From Dasyornis broadbenti (Eukaryota > Chordata > Aves > Passeriformes > Dasyornithidae), in assembly GCA_013397935.1 (NCBI GenBank), contig VZRN01005010.1, positions 430,777-494,776 of the forward strand: a stretch of 64,000 bases of DNA, read 5' to 3'. Below, in pieces: positions 48,556-61,126 of this stretch. The translations under genes were made by a program, and so were the position numbers. Under the pieces are notes generated by a model. That model was not told the DNA's origin, made no database searches, and was given only the letters and a program-made list of their open reading frames with translations. Every line of letters begins with the position of its first letter. Position 1 is the first letter of the stretch.

Positions 48556-50984
48556 GTATGATTGCTTAATGTAGATTCGGGTGGAGGCCTCCAGTGAGCT
48601 TATGACTTTTGTATGAACTTTGAACATGTCACAATGTTATGGCGACTGTTAATGGTGTAAATGTTAAAGATACTCCTGGTGGATTGACACTGATGTATTG
48701 TTCAGCTAAAGATAAAAGTCTTGGCACAATGTGTTTCTGCATATTTTGCACATCATAGGTAAATTCTTAGTAGGTGTTGTTATGCCATGTGACAGGCCTT
48801 TGTTAATTAAAGCATGTTTGAATCATCTTCTGGGTTTGAATAATGGGAATAAATAAGGTTAATTAGCTCCAATTTTTTTTTTTTAAATTTAGATTTTTAC
48901 TTGAACATGTAGGACTAGTCCTGCAGTTGAGGTGTACATTTTCTAATTTAAGAGAATCTGGCTTTCTAGCTATATGGCAACGATGCTCTGTGAACCATGG
49001 ACAGACTGAGGTGGGGATAAGTTGCTCTCTGGCTTGTGATCTTTGGTAGTAAGGAGACTTGCTTAACTCACCCTTCAGTTTCTAAGCATTATGTGGCTTC
49101 CAAGTGCTTAATCTTATACCTTTATGAGTCTGAAAAATGTAGGATTGTTTAACAAGATTATATTCTTGAGTAGTCATGTTATTTGGAAGTCTGGAGACCC
49201 TGAATGTAGAAACTTACTCTTTGAGTTTTTAGTTCCTGAGGAAAATCTGTTTCCAGAGTTTTAATTCCAGAGGTTAATAGGAAAAAAAATGGGGTTTTTG
49301 CAGGTGCTAATTCCTGGCTTTGTTTATTTGTAGATACTAGTTTCAGTGTTTGTGTGCAGTGAATAAGATGTTGCAGTTTTGATCTGAAGTGAGAAGATTA
49401 TTCTTAGTTGCTTTGTTTGCCTGATAGAAAGAACATGTAGCATATTAGGCTACTATAGAACATATTTATCTCCCTTTGGTTACAGATCTGACTGGGATTT
49501 AGGCATGAAGGTCTAATAGTGTCATCCACAAAGACATGCCTTTATCTATTCACAAGCTGCAGTGTCAGTCATACTCACTGGCCAACAGATACGGCAGTAT
49601 TTTTTTGTGCCAAAGTGCCAGTAGTTCATAAATTATGTGTTCCTGTGCCCACGATGCTCCCAAATACCTGGCATACAGACCAGAACCTCTACAGCAGTAG
49701 CATTTGGACAAGTGCACTGTGGAGCACCTTGGAGAAAGTTTCATTTGAACAATTGCTGATAAAGAAATTGATGGTAGTTGCTGTGTGCTAAGCCCTTGTC
49801 ATGAAAGAGTTTTAGATTGCTGGTCCATCTTTGTGCAGAGTTGTTAGGCTGTGCATAGAGGTGATGGTAAGAGGTTTCCACCCCTTGGAACATGACTCTC
49901 AGTGTCAGAAAGGTATACCAGGTTTGTGGGGTCCAAGGAAGAGCATGTGTATGTAAGACAAGGTATGGCTCTTCTGGTAACTTCCCATGTGCAAGAAGCC
50001 TGGCTTTGGTTGACTGCGCTTGGGAGAGCTTATGGGTCATTAAAACTTTGGATGAAAAGCATCAATCATCCTCACAGCAGGGACCAAAACAGAGAAGGCT
50101 TTCCTGTGCCTCCAGCACTGAAATACAGAGCTTTAGGCCCTCAGCTGCAAGAAACATCCCCTTTAGCAGAGCTGAGTAGGATAATTTTTTGAGGATAAGT
50201 CCTGTAATTTCTTTCTAGTTAACTCATCCTGCCTCTTCTAGCATGTTGTTAAATAATTAATTTGTCCTGTTGTTAAATCCCTTCACTTGTTTTAGATGTT
50301 TGGGGTTTTTTGTTTCTTTTATGATCAAGAACTAGATGTAGCTCTTTGTGGGTAGGAAGGCATAAAAATATAGGTGGTATAAGTCTGCCTGAATGGGATA
50401 AAGGAAGGTTGACATCAACTGTTGCTAGGAACTTCTCAGAGTTAAAATTTCTAAGCAGCCGTTTGGATTTCTCTCCTTAAAAAAATTCAGTTCTTAAGGG
50501 ATAATTTAGTGCAAGACTAAATTTCTCTTCGGTCTGCTTTGTTTGTCTCAATACTCTGTAGTACCCTCTCTACCTGTATTTTTATACATCTAGCAAGGAC
50601 ATTTCCTTTTTCCCATGTTCATCTGTGACAGTGCGTTAATTGGAAGGATGTTTTCTTCCGTAAAATCCTGTTCTTTGTTGTTAAGCTATGCAGTTTTGGC
50701 AAGCCATATCCTGCTAGTCTAAGGTTTGTTTTCTCTAAATGCAATGAAGTATTAAACAAACAAACAAAAAATCACAGATGGGACAAAATTATGAAACAGG
50801 GCTCTAATTGGAAAATTTTATGTCTGCTGTGAAGCGTGCTACCTCATTAATAAAGAGGATGCATATTCCCTGCTCTTATGCTCTCTGTTTTTGTTGATCA
50901 ACAGCTGTTTGTGAGGGCTTTTTTTTTTTCCCCCCCAGAAAGCCGATTGCAATAATTAGTATGTAATACATTTTAGCAGCTTTG

Positions 50985-51290
50985 TGTGGCGTCATTATAG
51001 GTTGCAGTTGCAGCACTCTGGGGTGCAGTTGGCAGGAGGGAGGTGCCTGGGCTGCAAAGTGTGCAGCTCCTGGCAGTGTGCAGCCTATCCATCGCTAGGC
51101 AACGCTGCCCGGATGCTGGCCGGGCTGCAATGGCAGCGTTGCAGCTGGGGCGAGTTGCAGGCTGAGCCTGTGCATCTGCTCCCAAGGAGAACCCCCCTGG
51201 CTCCTCAGCTCCATATTCACGCTTCCGACGCCGTAACGCACAGCGAGAGCATGGCAAGGAGATGGAAAGGTAACAGGATAAACCCCTGAG
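50985..51290. promoter_or_regulatory. GC-rich intronic patch, possible internal promoter
   Basis: A 300-bp island of GC-rich sequence with several CpGs ('ccgacgccgtaacgcacagc') in an otherwise AT-rich intron. It contains a half-site resembling an RFX X-box ('ggcaac'), a long hairpin (51099-51142), and an ATG-led short frame at about 51251 followed by an 'AAAG|gtaaca' donor. That donor leaves phase 1, so it cannot feed CLASP2 exon 4 (phase 0) as coding sequence. An alternative noncoding first exon or an enhancer remains possible. Confidence 0.25.
51099..51142. repeat. GC-rich hairpin (11-bp perfect arms)
   Basis: 'gcaacgctgcc' (51099-51109) and its exact reverse complement (51132-51142) are separated by 22 bases. 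An alternative fold nests a second stem, 'gcccgg' (51107-51112) with 'ccgggc' (51120-51125). Confidence 0.85.
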
Positions 51291-51920
51291 GCAGAGAGCC
51301 AGGGCAGGCAGAGAAAAACGAGTGCGCAAGGAGGTGAACGAGGGGTTAGCAAGCCAGGGGATCGTACCACAGGAAGTGGCACCAGCACGGAGAGGAGAAC
51401 CGAAAGCAGAACAAAAATGGAAGCACAGGAATTAGAACGAGTGGGCAAGAAATGATTGAAAAATGGAGAAATAGATCTAAAGCAAAAGTAAGAGAGAAGT
51501 GGGACAGCAGGAGTATGGATAAGGACAAGCTAAAATGGATGTGAGGAAATTTTGGGAGGGAAACAGAATGTGAAGCAGAAGGAATATAGTAACTTCTGCT
51601 TGAGTTAGTAGTTTGTAACGTTAATGTTTGTTTTGTGTGCAGTAACTGTAACAATTCTGGATGTTTTAAGAGCTGTTTCTTAAACAAGAAAAATACGCAG
51701 CTAGATTGCTGAAGGACGTATGCTTTTGGCATAGAATTATTTTGTGCTGTGTTCCATATTGTTCATTTCATAAGTTAATTTTATGACTTTTCCAGTGGAC
51801 TTGTCTCCTGGTTTGTTTTTTTTTTTTTTTTTTGCAACTATTATGAATGTAATTATATGGTATAGAATTACATTGTATTGTGCTCCTGGTAATTAAAGGC
51901 CATTATTTCTGCTTTTATAG

Positions 51921-52012
51921 TACATTTGGGAACGCCTTGCTGTTGGTTTTAAACACAAGAATTACCGATCCCGAGAAGGAGTGTGTTTGTGTCTTGTCGC
52001 TACCTTAAACAT
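51921..52012 (+). CDS. CLASP2: CLASP2 coding exon 4 (residues 127-156 plus)
   Basis: 92 nt, phase 0 in and phase 2 out, encoding YIWERLAVGFKHKNYRSREG then VCLCLVATLN. The motif WERL..GFKHKN.R.REG is strongly conserved in CLASP TOG1. Acceptor 'ctgcttttatag', donor 'gtaagc'. The next exon supplies one base to complete Ile157. Confidence 0.96.
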
Positions 52013-52337
52013 GTAAGCTTTCAGTTTCTATGGAGACGTAATGGTTCTATCCTTCTTCTGAATGTCATTTTTCTCTGAAAGTAATTCTTTAGGGAGTCTG
52101 GTTCAATTAAATTAATACATGGGGAAAATCAAACAACTTAACTAGCAAGCTTTCTGAAAGAAAGACTAAAGTTACAGAATTTTTATCTTACTCAAAAATA
52201 GATAAAGGACTAGTTAAAGAGACAGAGTTTAACTGATGTCAGTTTGTACTCTATAAACACTGAGCTAAAAGTTCACTTCTGTAGAAATTATTTTCTGGTT
52301 TTTCTTAAAATATACATTTATTTATTTTTTTTTTTAG
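52013..52337 (+). other. CLASP2: CLASP2 intron 4 (325 bp)
   Basis: The shortest intron in the window. AT-rich, with a long T-run before the acceptor ('tttttttttttttag'). No other feature seen. Confidence 0.9.
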
Positions 52338-52413
52338 TTACAGTGCACAACCATTAATCCTCAGCAAGTTGGTACCACATCTGTGTATAGCATTTGGTGA
52401 CTCCAATAGTCAG
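52338..52413 (+). CDS. CLASP2: CLASP2 coding exon 5 (residues 157-182)
   Basis: 76 nt, entered in phase 2 and left in phase 0, encoding (I)YSAQPLILSKLVPHLCIAFG then DSNSQ. SKLVPHLC..FGD.NSQ is the next TOG1 HEAT repeat, conserved in CLASP1 and CLASP2. Acceptor with a strong T-tract, donor 'CAG|gtaagg'. Confidence 0.95.
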
Positions 52414-53894
52414 GTAAGGATTTTAGTACTTACTGGCCCATGAACAGCTACACTTTGACAGAGCAGGGAAAGCAAAATAACTATAAGCATTTAAAGAAAA
52501 GCTGATAAGAGTGCTTGTGTGCAGCAGATCATTATTTTCTACCATGAGAGAAAGTAAACCCATTTTCTTCTTAATCAGTCTATCCACTGGAAGAGGAAAG
52601 TAGAGTTGCAAAGGCAGCAGTATTGTGATACACTGGTCCCTTTAGTTTCGTCTTTAGAAGTTCATACTTGTAATTACTGGAAGTAATTGTTTCTTAGAGA
52701 ACATGTTGAAAGGAAATAAAAAAGAAGTTATTGACACAAAAAATTATCTCCAGAAGCAGCCCTTATATGAAACCTGCAATAGTTTACCAAATTTGCTGAT
52801 GATAACCGTATTATGTGTAATTATTTTCCAATTGGAACCCAAATGGCATTTGAGAACATGTAAGGACTGTTGTTAAAATCATTAAAGTAAGCCAAAACAT
52901 ATGCAGTAAAAATCAAGATGTAGTTTATAATGGCGACATCTGAACTTCAGAAAATCTTTCAGTGGAAATGGTTAAGATATTTTGAGTTATATGAAGTTGT
53001 GTTTGAGAGAAAAGACTGGGAATACAGTAAGGGAGAAGATAGCATTAGCAGGAGGTGGGCTTATAAACAGGATTGGTCTTTATACTTAATTTCTGAATGC
53101 AGCAAAGTTCTTGTCTCCTCTGTGTAGCATAGCATTGTTCTGCTCTAGAGAAATTCTGTTGAGAATTTGTCCTGTTTGCTCATAATTAGTAACGATGTAG
53201 TTCACATCTTCCTAGAGCAATTGTCTGTGTAGTTTGAACTGCTGCAAAGAACAATACTAAAGTCATTCCAGTCATTCTTTATAGAGAATGATGGCATTTA
53301 CTAAAATGCATTTTTGGCAGTTTCTATTGTGATGACTATGGTTTAAAATTTTTAAAGAGGCACTCCATCTTCTTGCTGTTCTTTCCCCTTCCACTGTCCT
53401 GCTGTTTCCCTTTCTTCTGCTGATGTCATGCCACCTGATTCCAGTTGAAATAAATAAAGAAAATGCTGATCACTTTGGTCCACTCTTGTGGGCCGTCAGA
53501 TCCTTAGTTTTCCGGAAGGACCTTGCTGTGTGCAGGAACAGATGAAAGTAAGATGAAACATCAAGACTGAGTGCAGGAGCTAACTTTTGAAAGTATTGCC
53601 CGCTGAGAGCGAGTCCTAGATAAAGCACATTTTTTCCACAAATGCTATTCTTATGTCAGTCCCAGAAATTCCCTCTAAAGCTGTTATTTCTAGGATTTTT
53701 TACCATCTGGGGATGCTCTTGCTTGGAACAAATACCGTCTTGATATAACAGTTGTATTTCCTTTCATTTTCATTCTAACTGTTTAAACTGATCTGGCATG
53801 CAGGACCATAGAAACTTGAAGATTAGTGACCTGTCAGCAGATGTTGTTTTGGCTTCTGTAACCCTGAAATCAACTATTTAAAATATTTTCACAG
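52414..53894 (+). other. CLASP2: CLASP2 intron 5 (1.5 kb)
   Basis: Unremarkable AT-rich intron bounded by CAG|gtaagg and ttttcacag|GTG. A 65-codon open frame at 52930-53127 resembles nothing known. Confidence 0.9.
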
Positions 53895-53992
53895 GTGAGA
53901 GATGCTGCCATACTAGCCATTGTAGAGGTTTATAGACATGTGGGAGAGAAAGTACGAATAGATCTTACAAAAAGAGGAATTCCTCCTGGAAG
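53895..53992 (+). CDS. CLASP2: CLASP2 coding exon 6 (residues 183-214 plus)
   Basis: 98 nt, phase 0 in and phase 2 out, encoding VRDAAILAIVEVYRHVGEKV then RIDLTKRGIPPG. VRDAA...VE.YRHVGE.VR.DL.K.G.P is the last canonical TOG1 helix pair and near-identical to CLASP2 as I recall it. The AIVEVYRHVGEKV wording favours CLASP2 over CLASP1 (which has SLVEIYRHVGERV). Donor 'AG|gtgagt'. Confidence 0.96.
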
Positions 53993-56900
53993 GTGAGTTA
54001 GCTGTTTTGATTTTGTAATTCTGAGCCATTACATTTTACTGTTTGTCAACTGAACTTTAAACTCACTAAAAACTTCATTTTAAAATTACTATAATTTTTA
54101 CTTTATCTTCTAGTTAGTTTTGCTTCTAATATGATGTTACTAGAGTTCCTGACTGTGTTGTATATAGATGAGTTTATATGAAATAAAAGTAGCCCTTGTT
54201 TTAGTCCTACCTTTGATTAATTAACAAAGCTAGACAGAGCCTGAAATTGTACTTGGTGGGAAAGACTGTTTATTCCATAAAATCTTTAAAATTCCTTATT
54301 AAAACGATTCATACGTTTTAAAATGTGTTAACCCCTTATCAACTAACATACCACTTTACCCTCACCTTCATCTCACTTCTTGATTTTGGTAAAGCATAGT
54401 ATGTTTACTACTTGGCGTCAGAGAGAATATCAGAAGGGATATACTGTTTCTCATCAGACCCTTGTTAAAAAACTAAGAGCCCTAGTTTTTAATGGTCACT
54501 TGTAGGATAGAAAAATACAGCTTGATAATATATCAAAATACGTATTCAGCTCTGGGGTGCCCAACATGAGAAGGATGTTGACCTACTAGTCAAGGAGAGA
54601 GCCACTAAATTGATTAGGGTGCTGGAGCACCTGTGGTATGGAAACAGGCTGATTGTGAAACCTGGAGAAGAGAAGGGTTTGGGGACACCTTAGAGCACCT
54701 TCCAGTAACTAAAGAGGGCCTACAAGACAGCTGGAGATTGACTTCTTACAAGGACATGATAGGACCAGGGGTGAGGGCTCTAAACAGGAAGAGGATAGGT
54801 TTAGGATATTAGGAAGCAGTTCTTTTCTGTGAGGGTGCTAAGACACTGGAACAGGTTGCCCAGAGAAGCTGTGAATGCCCTGTCACTGTCAGTGTTCAAG
54901 GTGATGTTGGATGGGGCATTGAGCAGCTTGGTCTAGTGAAAGGTGTCCCAGCCCACGACAGAGGGGTTGGAACTGGATGATACAAACCATTTTACGACAC
55001 GAAAGTGTCATAGGAGAAGGGTGTTGTTCACATTCCAGGCAGAGTTCAGCCTGTTTGGACAAAAGTTTACCCTGCCTATGGGAACAAGAAGTTGTATGTA
55101 TTCTCTTGTTTTTAATGGCAGTCACATTTTGAGACTAGTAATGCATTATATGGTTACCACAGAAGTTTAAGCCATATTATTACTACCATTCCAAAAACTG
55201 AGTTTCCTAGCAAATAAGTGGAACATATCAGAGACAAGCTTTCTTACATTAAGGTAGGGCCTTGGACATCTTTTGGAACAGAGAATAGAACAGTGCAGAT
55301 AACACAGCCTTTTTGCACTGATTGTTGGGTCTGACTGTAAGTTCAGGTTCAGCATTCACCATTTACCATTCCATGTGATACAAGCTGAGTACATCTTGGG
55401 ATCCAAATAGGATTAAACACCATAGGTGCTTTGTATCCTCAGGACAATCAACAGCTTCTAATTTAGTTGCAGTAGGTGCCAAGTTGTTGATTCTACTGTC
55501 TGAATCAGCTGAATACAAAATTCCTCGTGATCTGAAAGCAAGCATGGTTGTATAATTTGCATTTACATAAAGAAGCAGGACTCTACTTGGTGCATGTTGA
55601 ATGGGTTGTTGCCACTAAATCTCCAACCGTTTTGCACCTGACAGTCAGGACTAGTGTAAAATAGTACGTGAGCTGAGTGTCAGTGCTGTGTCCTCTGCAG
55701 TAGGTGTCAGGTTGGGGTAAAACGGGGAGTTGTGATTTGGTTGAGTTGAGCATTAGGCTGCTAGTTTCTGTCCCATCCATCCCTGACAGAAAGCAGAGTT
55801 CCTGTAGTCCCTTCTTAACTCCTTCACTCAACTAAGAGGGCGTTTGACAAGGCTCGGGAAAGACAGATTAGCTCTGTTAGCTCAGACTGTTGTTCCTTCA
55901 GAGGCAGACCTAATTTAAGACAATTCTTCCCTGGTGCCTGTCAGACGTTTTACTTTTGCTTAGATACAGTAAAATTTTCATGTGGTTATGCAGGAGCTAT
56001 GATCTGTGGGAAAAAAACTTTGATGTACAGTATCATCATTATTTTGAGGGGAATCTGTGTTCATGATTGTGTGTCTGGGTAGGTTTTAAGTCTTACAGAT
56101 AATCTGTAGTTCAGACACAGCTGTTTTCAGTTGTTGAGTTCAGCCTTAAAGAACTGCATTGCAGCTCCTTCACTGTAAGTCAGTGCATTAAAATTTACAT
56201 GTAAACATAAATATTAGCAGAAAAACCTATTATTTCAGTGTTCAGTGCACACATGAATTAATAGAATGTAGGCTTGTTTTGTTTGCATAACAAATCACAC
56301 TTTAGAGAGTTGTGTGTTGCTGCTTGAATGCACTGTATCCTAAAGCACTGAAAATAAGAGCTCCTGTCTGTTGAAACAAAGGCAGGAAAGTTAATCAAGC
56401 ATTGTTTTGAGAAATTGTTCAACTTCCTTAAATATGCAAATGGTATATATGCGTTGTCTATATAAAGCCAAATATAGCCAGTATTTAATAATAGTAGGCT
56501 TAAAAGGTTTTGTAATCTGCACCTGGTAGGGTTTGCCTTTGTGGAAAATACTGGATTTTCTAGAGGGCTTTACTGGACCTGTCAGAATCTTGGTAATGAG
56601 TAACATATGGGATCTTACTTTTGTACTTCAATTCCACTTATTTACTATTTATTTTTCTTCACTGCATTTCTCTTCTTTACTGAGATTAATTGGTGAGTTT
56701 GTTTATAAATAAAGTCAGTGTGTTCCTCTTTCTATTTGTTATTTTTCAACTTGGAAATCTCAGAATACTCTTGTGCTTTTTGCTTGAAGCACATTCCTTT
56801 TTCAGAGAAATCAGTATCAAGTCAGTGGTTGGAAATTTAGATGTTGTTTTCCCTTTTGTTATAATTGCTGCCAGAGAGGTTTGACAGTCTTTGGTATCAG

Positions 56901-59900
56901 CCCTGAAAGTAGTAGTGTTAATATATTTATGAATATTGAAACTGGATGTTATATTTATTGCTAAGTGAGCCAAGAATAGTGAAGAGGTTTTGTTCTCTAT
57001 GGGCCAGATTGAATATTTTACAGTATGGAATCTGTGTGGTGGATCTTCCCTGAACGGAAATAGTCTGCGTGGCTCTGTATAGCAGTTACTTAGTCTGAGT
57101 GTTAAAAGCTTTTATCTTTCAGGAATTCATCTGACAAATTTCCCCACTGTTACTTGAGAGACAGAAATGTATAAAACTAGTCATTTGTTTAGTTCTTACA
57201 TCTAGGACCATAACTTCATATCCTAAAATGTTGAAGCATATTGCACTATGCATTTCTGAATACCACGTTTTATGCGGTATGCACATTCTACTTATCTGTC
57301 TAGTTCAAGTTGTAGATGAGGTCCATCTGTGTGTCCAGATGTGGACACATGTCTTCAAGATCTTTGTTTTTTTTTTCTGTCTTCTTGGAAGGGGGAAATA
57401 ACGAGAAATAACTGCAAGGTTTCATATGGGCCATTTCCTGCTTTAGACTCTGGACATAAAAACCAGACTATTTACCACCCTTTCTTCTTCTCTATCCTTC
57501 TGCTATTGGGAAGATACTCTTTTCACCTCTTCATCACAAGCTCCACACTTACTATCTCCCTCTGCCTGTCATACAAACAGTTGAACTCCATCAACTGGTC
57601 ATGAATGACCTCTTTTCAGTCTGAATTGTTGTGCACATTCTATGGAAGCATCCGTGTTTCCATGTGTGTGCATGTCAGCTCAGGCTATATCCTAGAAGGG
57701 TGTGTATTCCTCTTATTGACTGTAATCCCCGTGATATGGTAATACTTTGACAGAGACCTGTTGCCTGCTGGAGGAGAGGGTTTGGCAGGTTGCCAGGAGC
57801 CCCCATTTAAAGTGCTACAACGTCATGCATTCATTCATTCACTGACAGCCCATCCAGAAGTACCTGCTGTCCCAAACATGGTTTTTGTCAATGGAGATTT
57901 TGCCTTCTATATGAGAAGTTGCAGAAGACCTGTCTGTGCCTTTTGGGAAAAGAAGATAGTATTTCTGTCCACCAGTGACATGTCGTGACTTCAGTGATTG
58001 ATGAGATAACCACCTTATGCAGAGCTGGGCTTGCAGATATGAGATGAAGGAGTAGTAACACTGCTCTTCTCAGAGAACATTCTTCATTGCCAGTAAAACT
58101 GGTCTTCGTCCAGCCTGGTAAATTTTCTTGGATTCCTGTTGGCAGGCTCTCTACTCTAGCCTGTACTGCCTTGCTGCCTGTAACTTTTGTGAAATATGAG
58201 AAGAAGGTAGCGAGAAGAGCAGGGTGGGAGGAGAGGGAGGGAGAAACTTGTTGTGAGAGACTTTGCAAAGTAGTAGTTACAAACTGTTCTAAAGAGGGGG
58301 TTGGATACACAGTAGTGCTTTACAATCTTGACAGCTGTGTTGTGATGGAGTCTTCTGTTGTTGTTGCAATTATAGCAAATACTGTGGATTGTGCCTCTGG
58401 TCGTAAAGACATGCTTTGAAAGTTTGAGGAGTGGCAGTGCTGTGTGTTGTTCTCCAGCCTGCACCACTGACAACATAGCATCCAGCGCTGACAAACGCAT
58501 TTTTTTATTGTTCATAGTTAATACTTTATCAAATGTTTTGCCCAGAGTGAGAGGCAACATGTGTATTATTATAACATATTTGTAAGGAAGCATTTTGTTT
58601 TTAGCTTCAGCTTAACACACTCCGGAAAGCATTTTTGAAAGCAAAGTTCAAAAGAGCAGGAAATTTTTTGAATTCTCTAAAATATTTGTGCCAAATGGAT
58701 AACATCAGCTTTACTGGATATAAAAGTTAAAGTGAAATTTTAAAGCAAATCTGTTAATCTCTCTAGTCGTATTCAGTTTCTCTTGGGATGACAGTTTCAG
58801 CCTTTCAGATGTAGTGTTAAGTCTTCCTCATTAACTAGGTGAACTGTTAATGCAGTGTTTGCTATGGAATCCAGCACTGTTGAGGGGAGCTCACAATCCC
58901 TGGTAAACACAAACATACAAGGCAAACACATTAACTTCTTGTTATGGAAGCAAGATGGCCTAATGCATTAATATACGTATTGATTCTTGTGTAAACTTCT
59001 CATTTTGTACGGTTGAAAGCACACAGCATGTTAATGGGATTTCATGTGTCATTAGTAAATTCTAGTACCCAAAAAGCATTTCATTTCAAAAGTTTTACTT
59101 TTTCAAGTTTTAAGTGCAGAAAAACCCATTTTAGTATACATTGCCTTTGGTTTGAAAATTGATCTTTTTGTTAAAAGACTTGAGGTTTAATGGTACAGCA
59201 GTGCCATTTGTGAATTGCTGCCATTTTAGACATTTTGCTGTGGCAGCAGTGGTTCTAAATGCAATGGTGGTGCAAAAGAGAGAGGATAATAGGTTCCAGA
59301 GAGAAGCTGGCAAGTATGCTAGGAAAAGATTAGGAAAACTGGTACTGAGCTACATACAGTTTTGAGATAAGCTGAGATGGTAGAATAACTGCTGGTTTGT
59401 GTTACGGGTTCTTGACTTAAATGTTTAAGTGGGGTTTTGGTTGTGTTGTTTTAGATGCTTGCAGTAGGGTAGATCTTTTTGTGGAATTCTCAGCTAAATC
59501 TGTATAATTCTTATTGTGGGCTGCTAAGTGTCCAGGACAAATTTGCTCTGTAGCAGATTGCTTTGAAATATTTGGAAAGTAAAAATTAATGCATTGTGAG
59601 AGTCGTGAATTACTGGAAAGGTGGAGGGAAGGCTTAAACTTTCTATACTGTTGTCTGTCTGCATTTCATTATTTTATCACATTCTTCATTTTTAGATAAA
59701 TGAGGTCCCAGTAAATGAAAGAGATGTGCAGTCTCAGAGAATGTAGAGTATGCAGTGAAAGTGCAGAGCCTCTCTGCACGGATCATTGAGTAAAAGTCGT
59801 GTGTGCCTTTAAAAATGAAGTGAAATCTTTGTGTGTCCTTGACTTTTTTCCTTGTGAGAATTTTCATACCCAGGCATAGTTCTTACCCATTTTTTTCGGT

Positions 59901-61055
59901 TTGTCATAAAATAGTTTGGATTGTGAGTTGTAAAGACAGCCTTTCAGTGCAAATTTTTAGCAAAATTTGCATTGGGTAGTATAGTCTCTAGTTCTTCTGA
60001 TGTAGCTGAACTGTACCTGTTTGGAGACCTGAAGATTGTCATGTGATTCGTAGTTCATGACTATGTTCATTTAAAAGCAGGATTCAGTCCTGATAGTCCT
60101 GGAGCTAAAATTTCCATGTGCATGTTACATATTACCATATTTCAAGTAGTCTAAAATGCAGAGAAGTCTTTGGAGAAATATAAGAAAATGTTCTCAATTG
60201 TTTGCAGCTGAACAATGTATTGTCAGTACAAATCTATTGCTAATGCACAGGTCACGTTTTTCTGTGAGATATTTCCACTGCTTTTTTTTTTTTTTTTTCA
60301 GTTTTCTGCAGAAGTGATGAGAAAGGGCTGTTTAAGTGTTTTGCCATCTTTCTTCCTTGAATACCAGTTTTTGCCTCGTGGGACTAGATTGCAAATCTAG
60401 AATTTTGGAGTTTTTTGGTTTGGTTCATTTGGAGTTTTGTTTATTTGCTGTTTACATGTAGCAAAACATTTGCAGTGTATTCTCTATTGTGAAAGTTAAA
60501 ATCAGTGGTGTGCGGATTGGACACATTTAAGTGTGTAGTGTGTCTTAAGTTTAGAAGAAAGTTTTGTTGTTTGGGGTTTGTTTTTTCCTGTGGAAGTGCT
60601 AACTACCACAAAGCTCTTTTCATAACCAAACTGAGGACATTGTTTGGAACAAAAATTTTGAGGGAAATTAGTATTGTCTCAGAACAAATTTAATAGTAAT
60701 CCTTTTTTTTTTGTTCTAAGTCAATATTCCATAGTTCAGATTGTAACCTTTTGTTGTTGAGTATGGGTACCCAATATATGCTGTTACTGAACCTGAACTT
60801 TAGAGTGTTATTTTTAATCATGCTAATAACAATACTCAGTTTTGTTCTTTGCTAAATTGACTTAGTTTTCTATGCATTTCTTTGAAGATGGTCAGCTGAA
60901 GAAGACTCCTTCAGGAATTGTTTCTTCATACTCTTAATCCCTTGTATATTCTGCATTGCTGCTTTATATATGCTAATAAACTGATTTATGTTTTTACCAG
61001 TAGCCAGTTGGAGTTCAGAGATGTAAAAATATTTTGTTGTTTTTGTTCTTTATAG
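53993..61055 (+). other. CLASP2: CLASP2 intron 6 (7.1 kb)
   Basis: Bounded by GGAAG|gtgagt and ctttatag|GTT. One CR1 copy (54541-54996). Minus-strand open frames of 140-145 codons at 57888-58593 are unrecognised and probably chance. A long poly-T lies at about 60281-60299. The rest is AT-rich with nothing I can name. Confidence 0.9.
54541..54996 (+). mobile_element. CR1 LINE, 3' fragment
   Basis: It starts 'attcagctctggggtgccca' and continues through 'cactggaacaggttgcccag' and 'ggtgtcccagcccacgacag' to a decayed tail 'gatacaaaccattttac'. It is close in sequence to the copy at 3135-3780, so likely the same subfamily. Sense orientation in intron 6. Confidence 0.9.
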
Positions 61056-61126
61056 GTTGCAAACAATCTTTGCAAAATTTGATGAAATAAGAAACTCTGA
61101 CAATATGATTTTAAGTAGCGTCAGTG
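61056..61126 (+). CDS. CLASP2: CLASP2 coding exon 7 (residues 215-238 plus)
   Basis: 71 nt, entered in phase 2 and left in phase 1, encoding (R)LQTIFAKFDEIRNSDNMILS then SVS plus one base. The AKFDE...S..MI pattern is the end of the CLASP TOG1 module, just before the linker that begins with the SFDDEES-type sequence in the next exon, which is not in this window. Acceptor 'tttgttctttatag', donor 'gtgagt'. In known CLASP2 isoforms alternative first exons join after this point; I looked for them to 64000 and did not see any. Confidence 0.94.

Larger units (their letters stand above)
48556..51920 (+). other. CLASP2: CLASP2 intron 3 (3.4 kb)
   Basis: Bounded by CCCATG|gtatga and gcttttatag|TAC. 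Mostly AT-rich. Its notable content is a GC-rich, CpG-bearing patch with a strong hairpin at about 50985-51290 and a long poly-T (about 51818-51833) close to the acceptor. Confidence 0.9.

Noticed and set aside
51251..51269. ATG-plus-donor considered as an alternative coding first exon of CLASP2
   Set aside because: It leaves phase 1 at the donor while exon 4 begins in phase 0, so it would not read CLASP2 in frame.
57888..58593. Minus-strand frames of 140 and 145 codons in CLASP2 intron 6
   Set aside because: No family resemblance, two overlapping frames on the same strand plus one on the opposite strand, and no promoter or splice context.
24168..61126. Assignment of the gene to CLASP1
   Set aside because: The N-terminus (MEPGGMDYFCEQVQQKDVGR) and the AIVEVYRHVGEKV segment have the CLASP2 form; CLASP1 has clearly different residues at these places.
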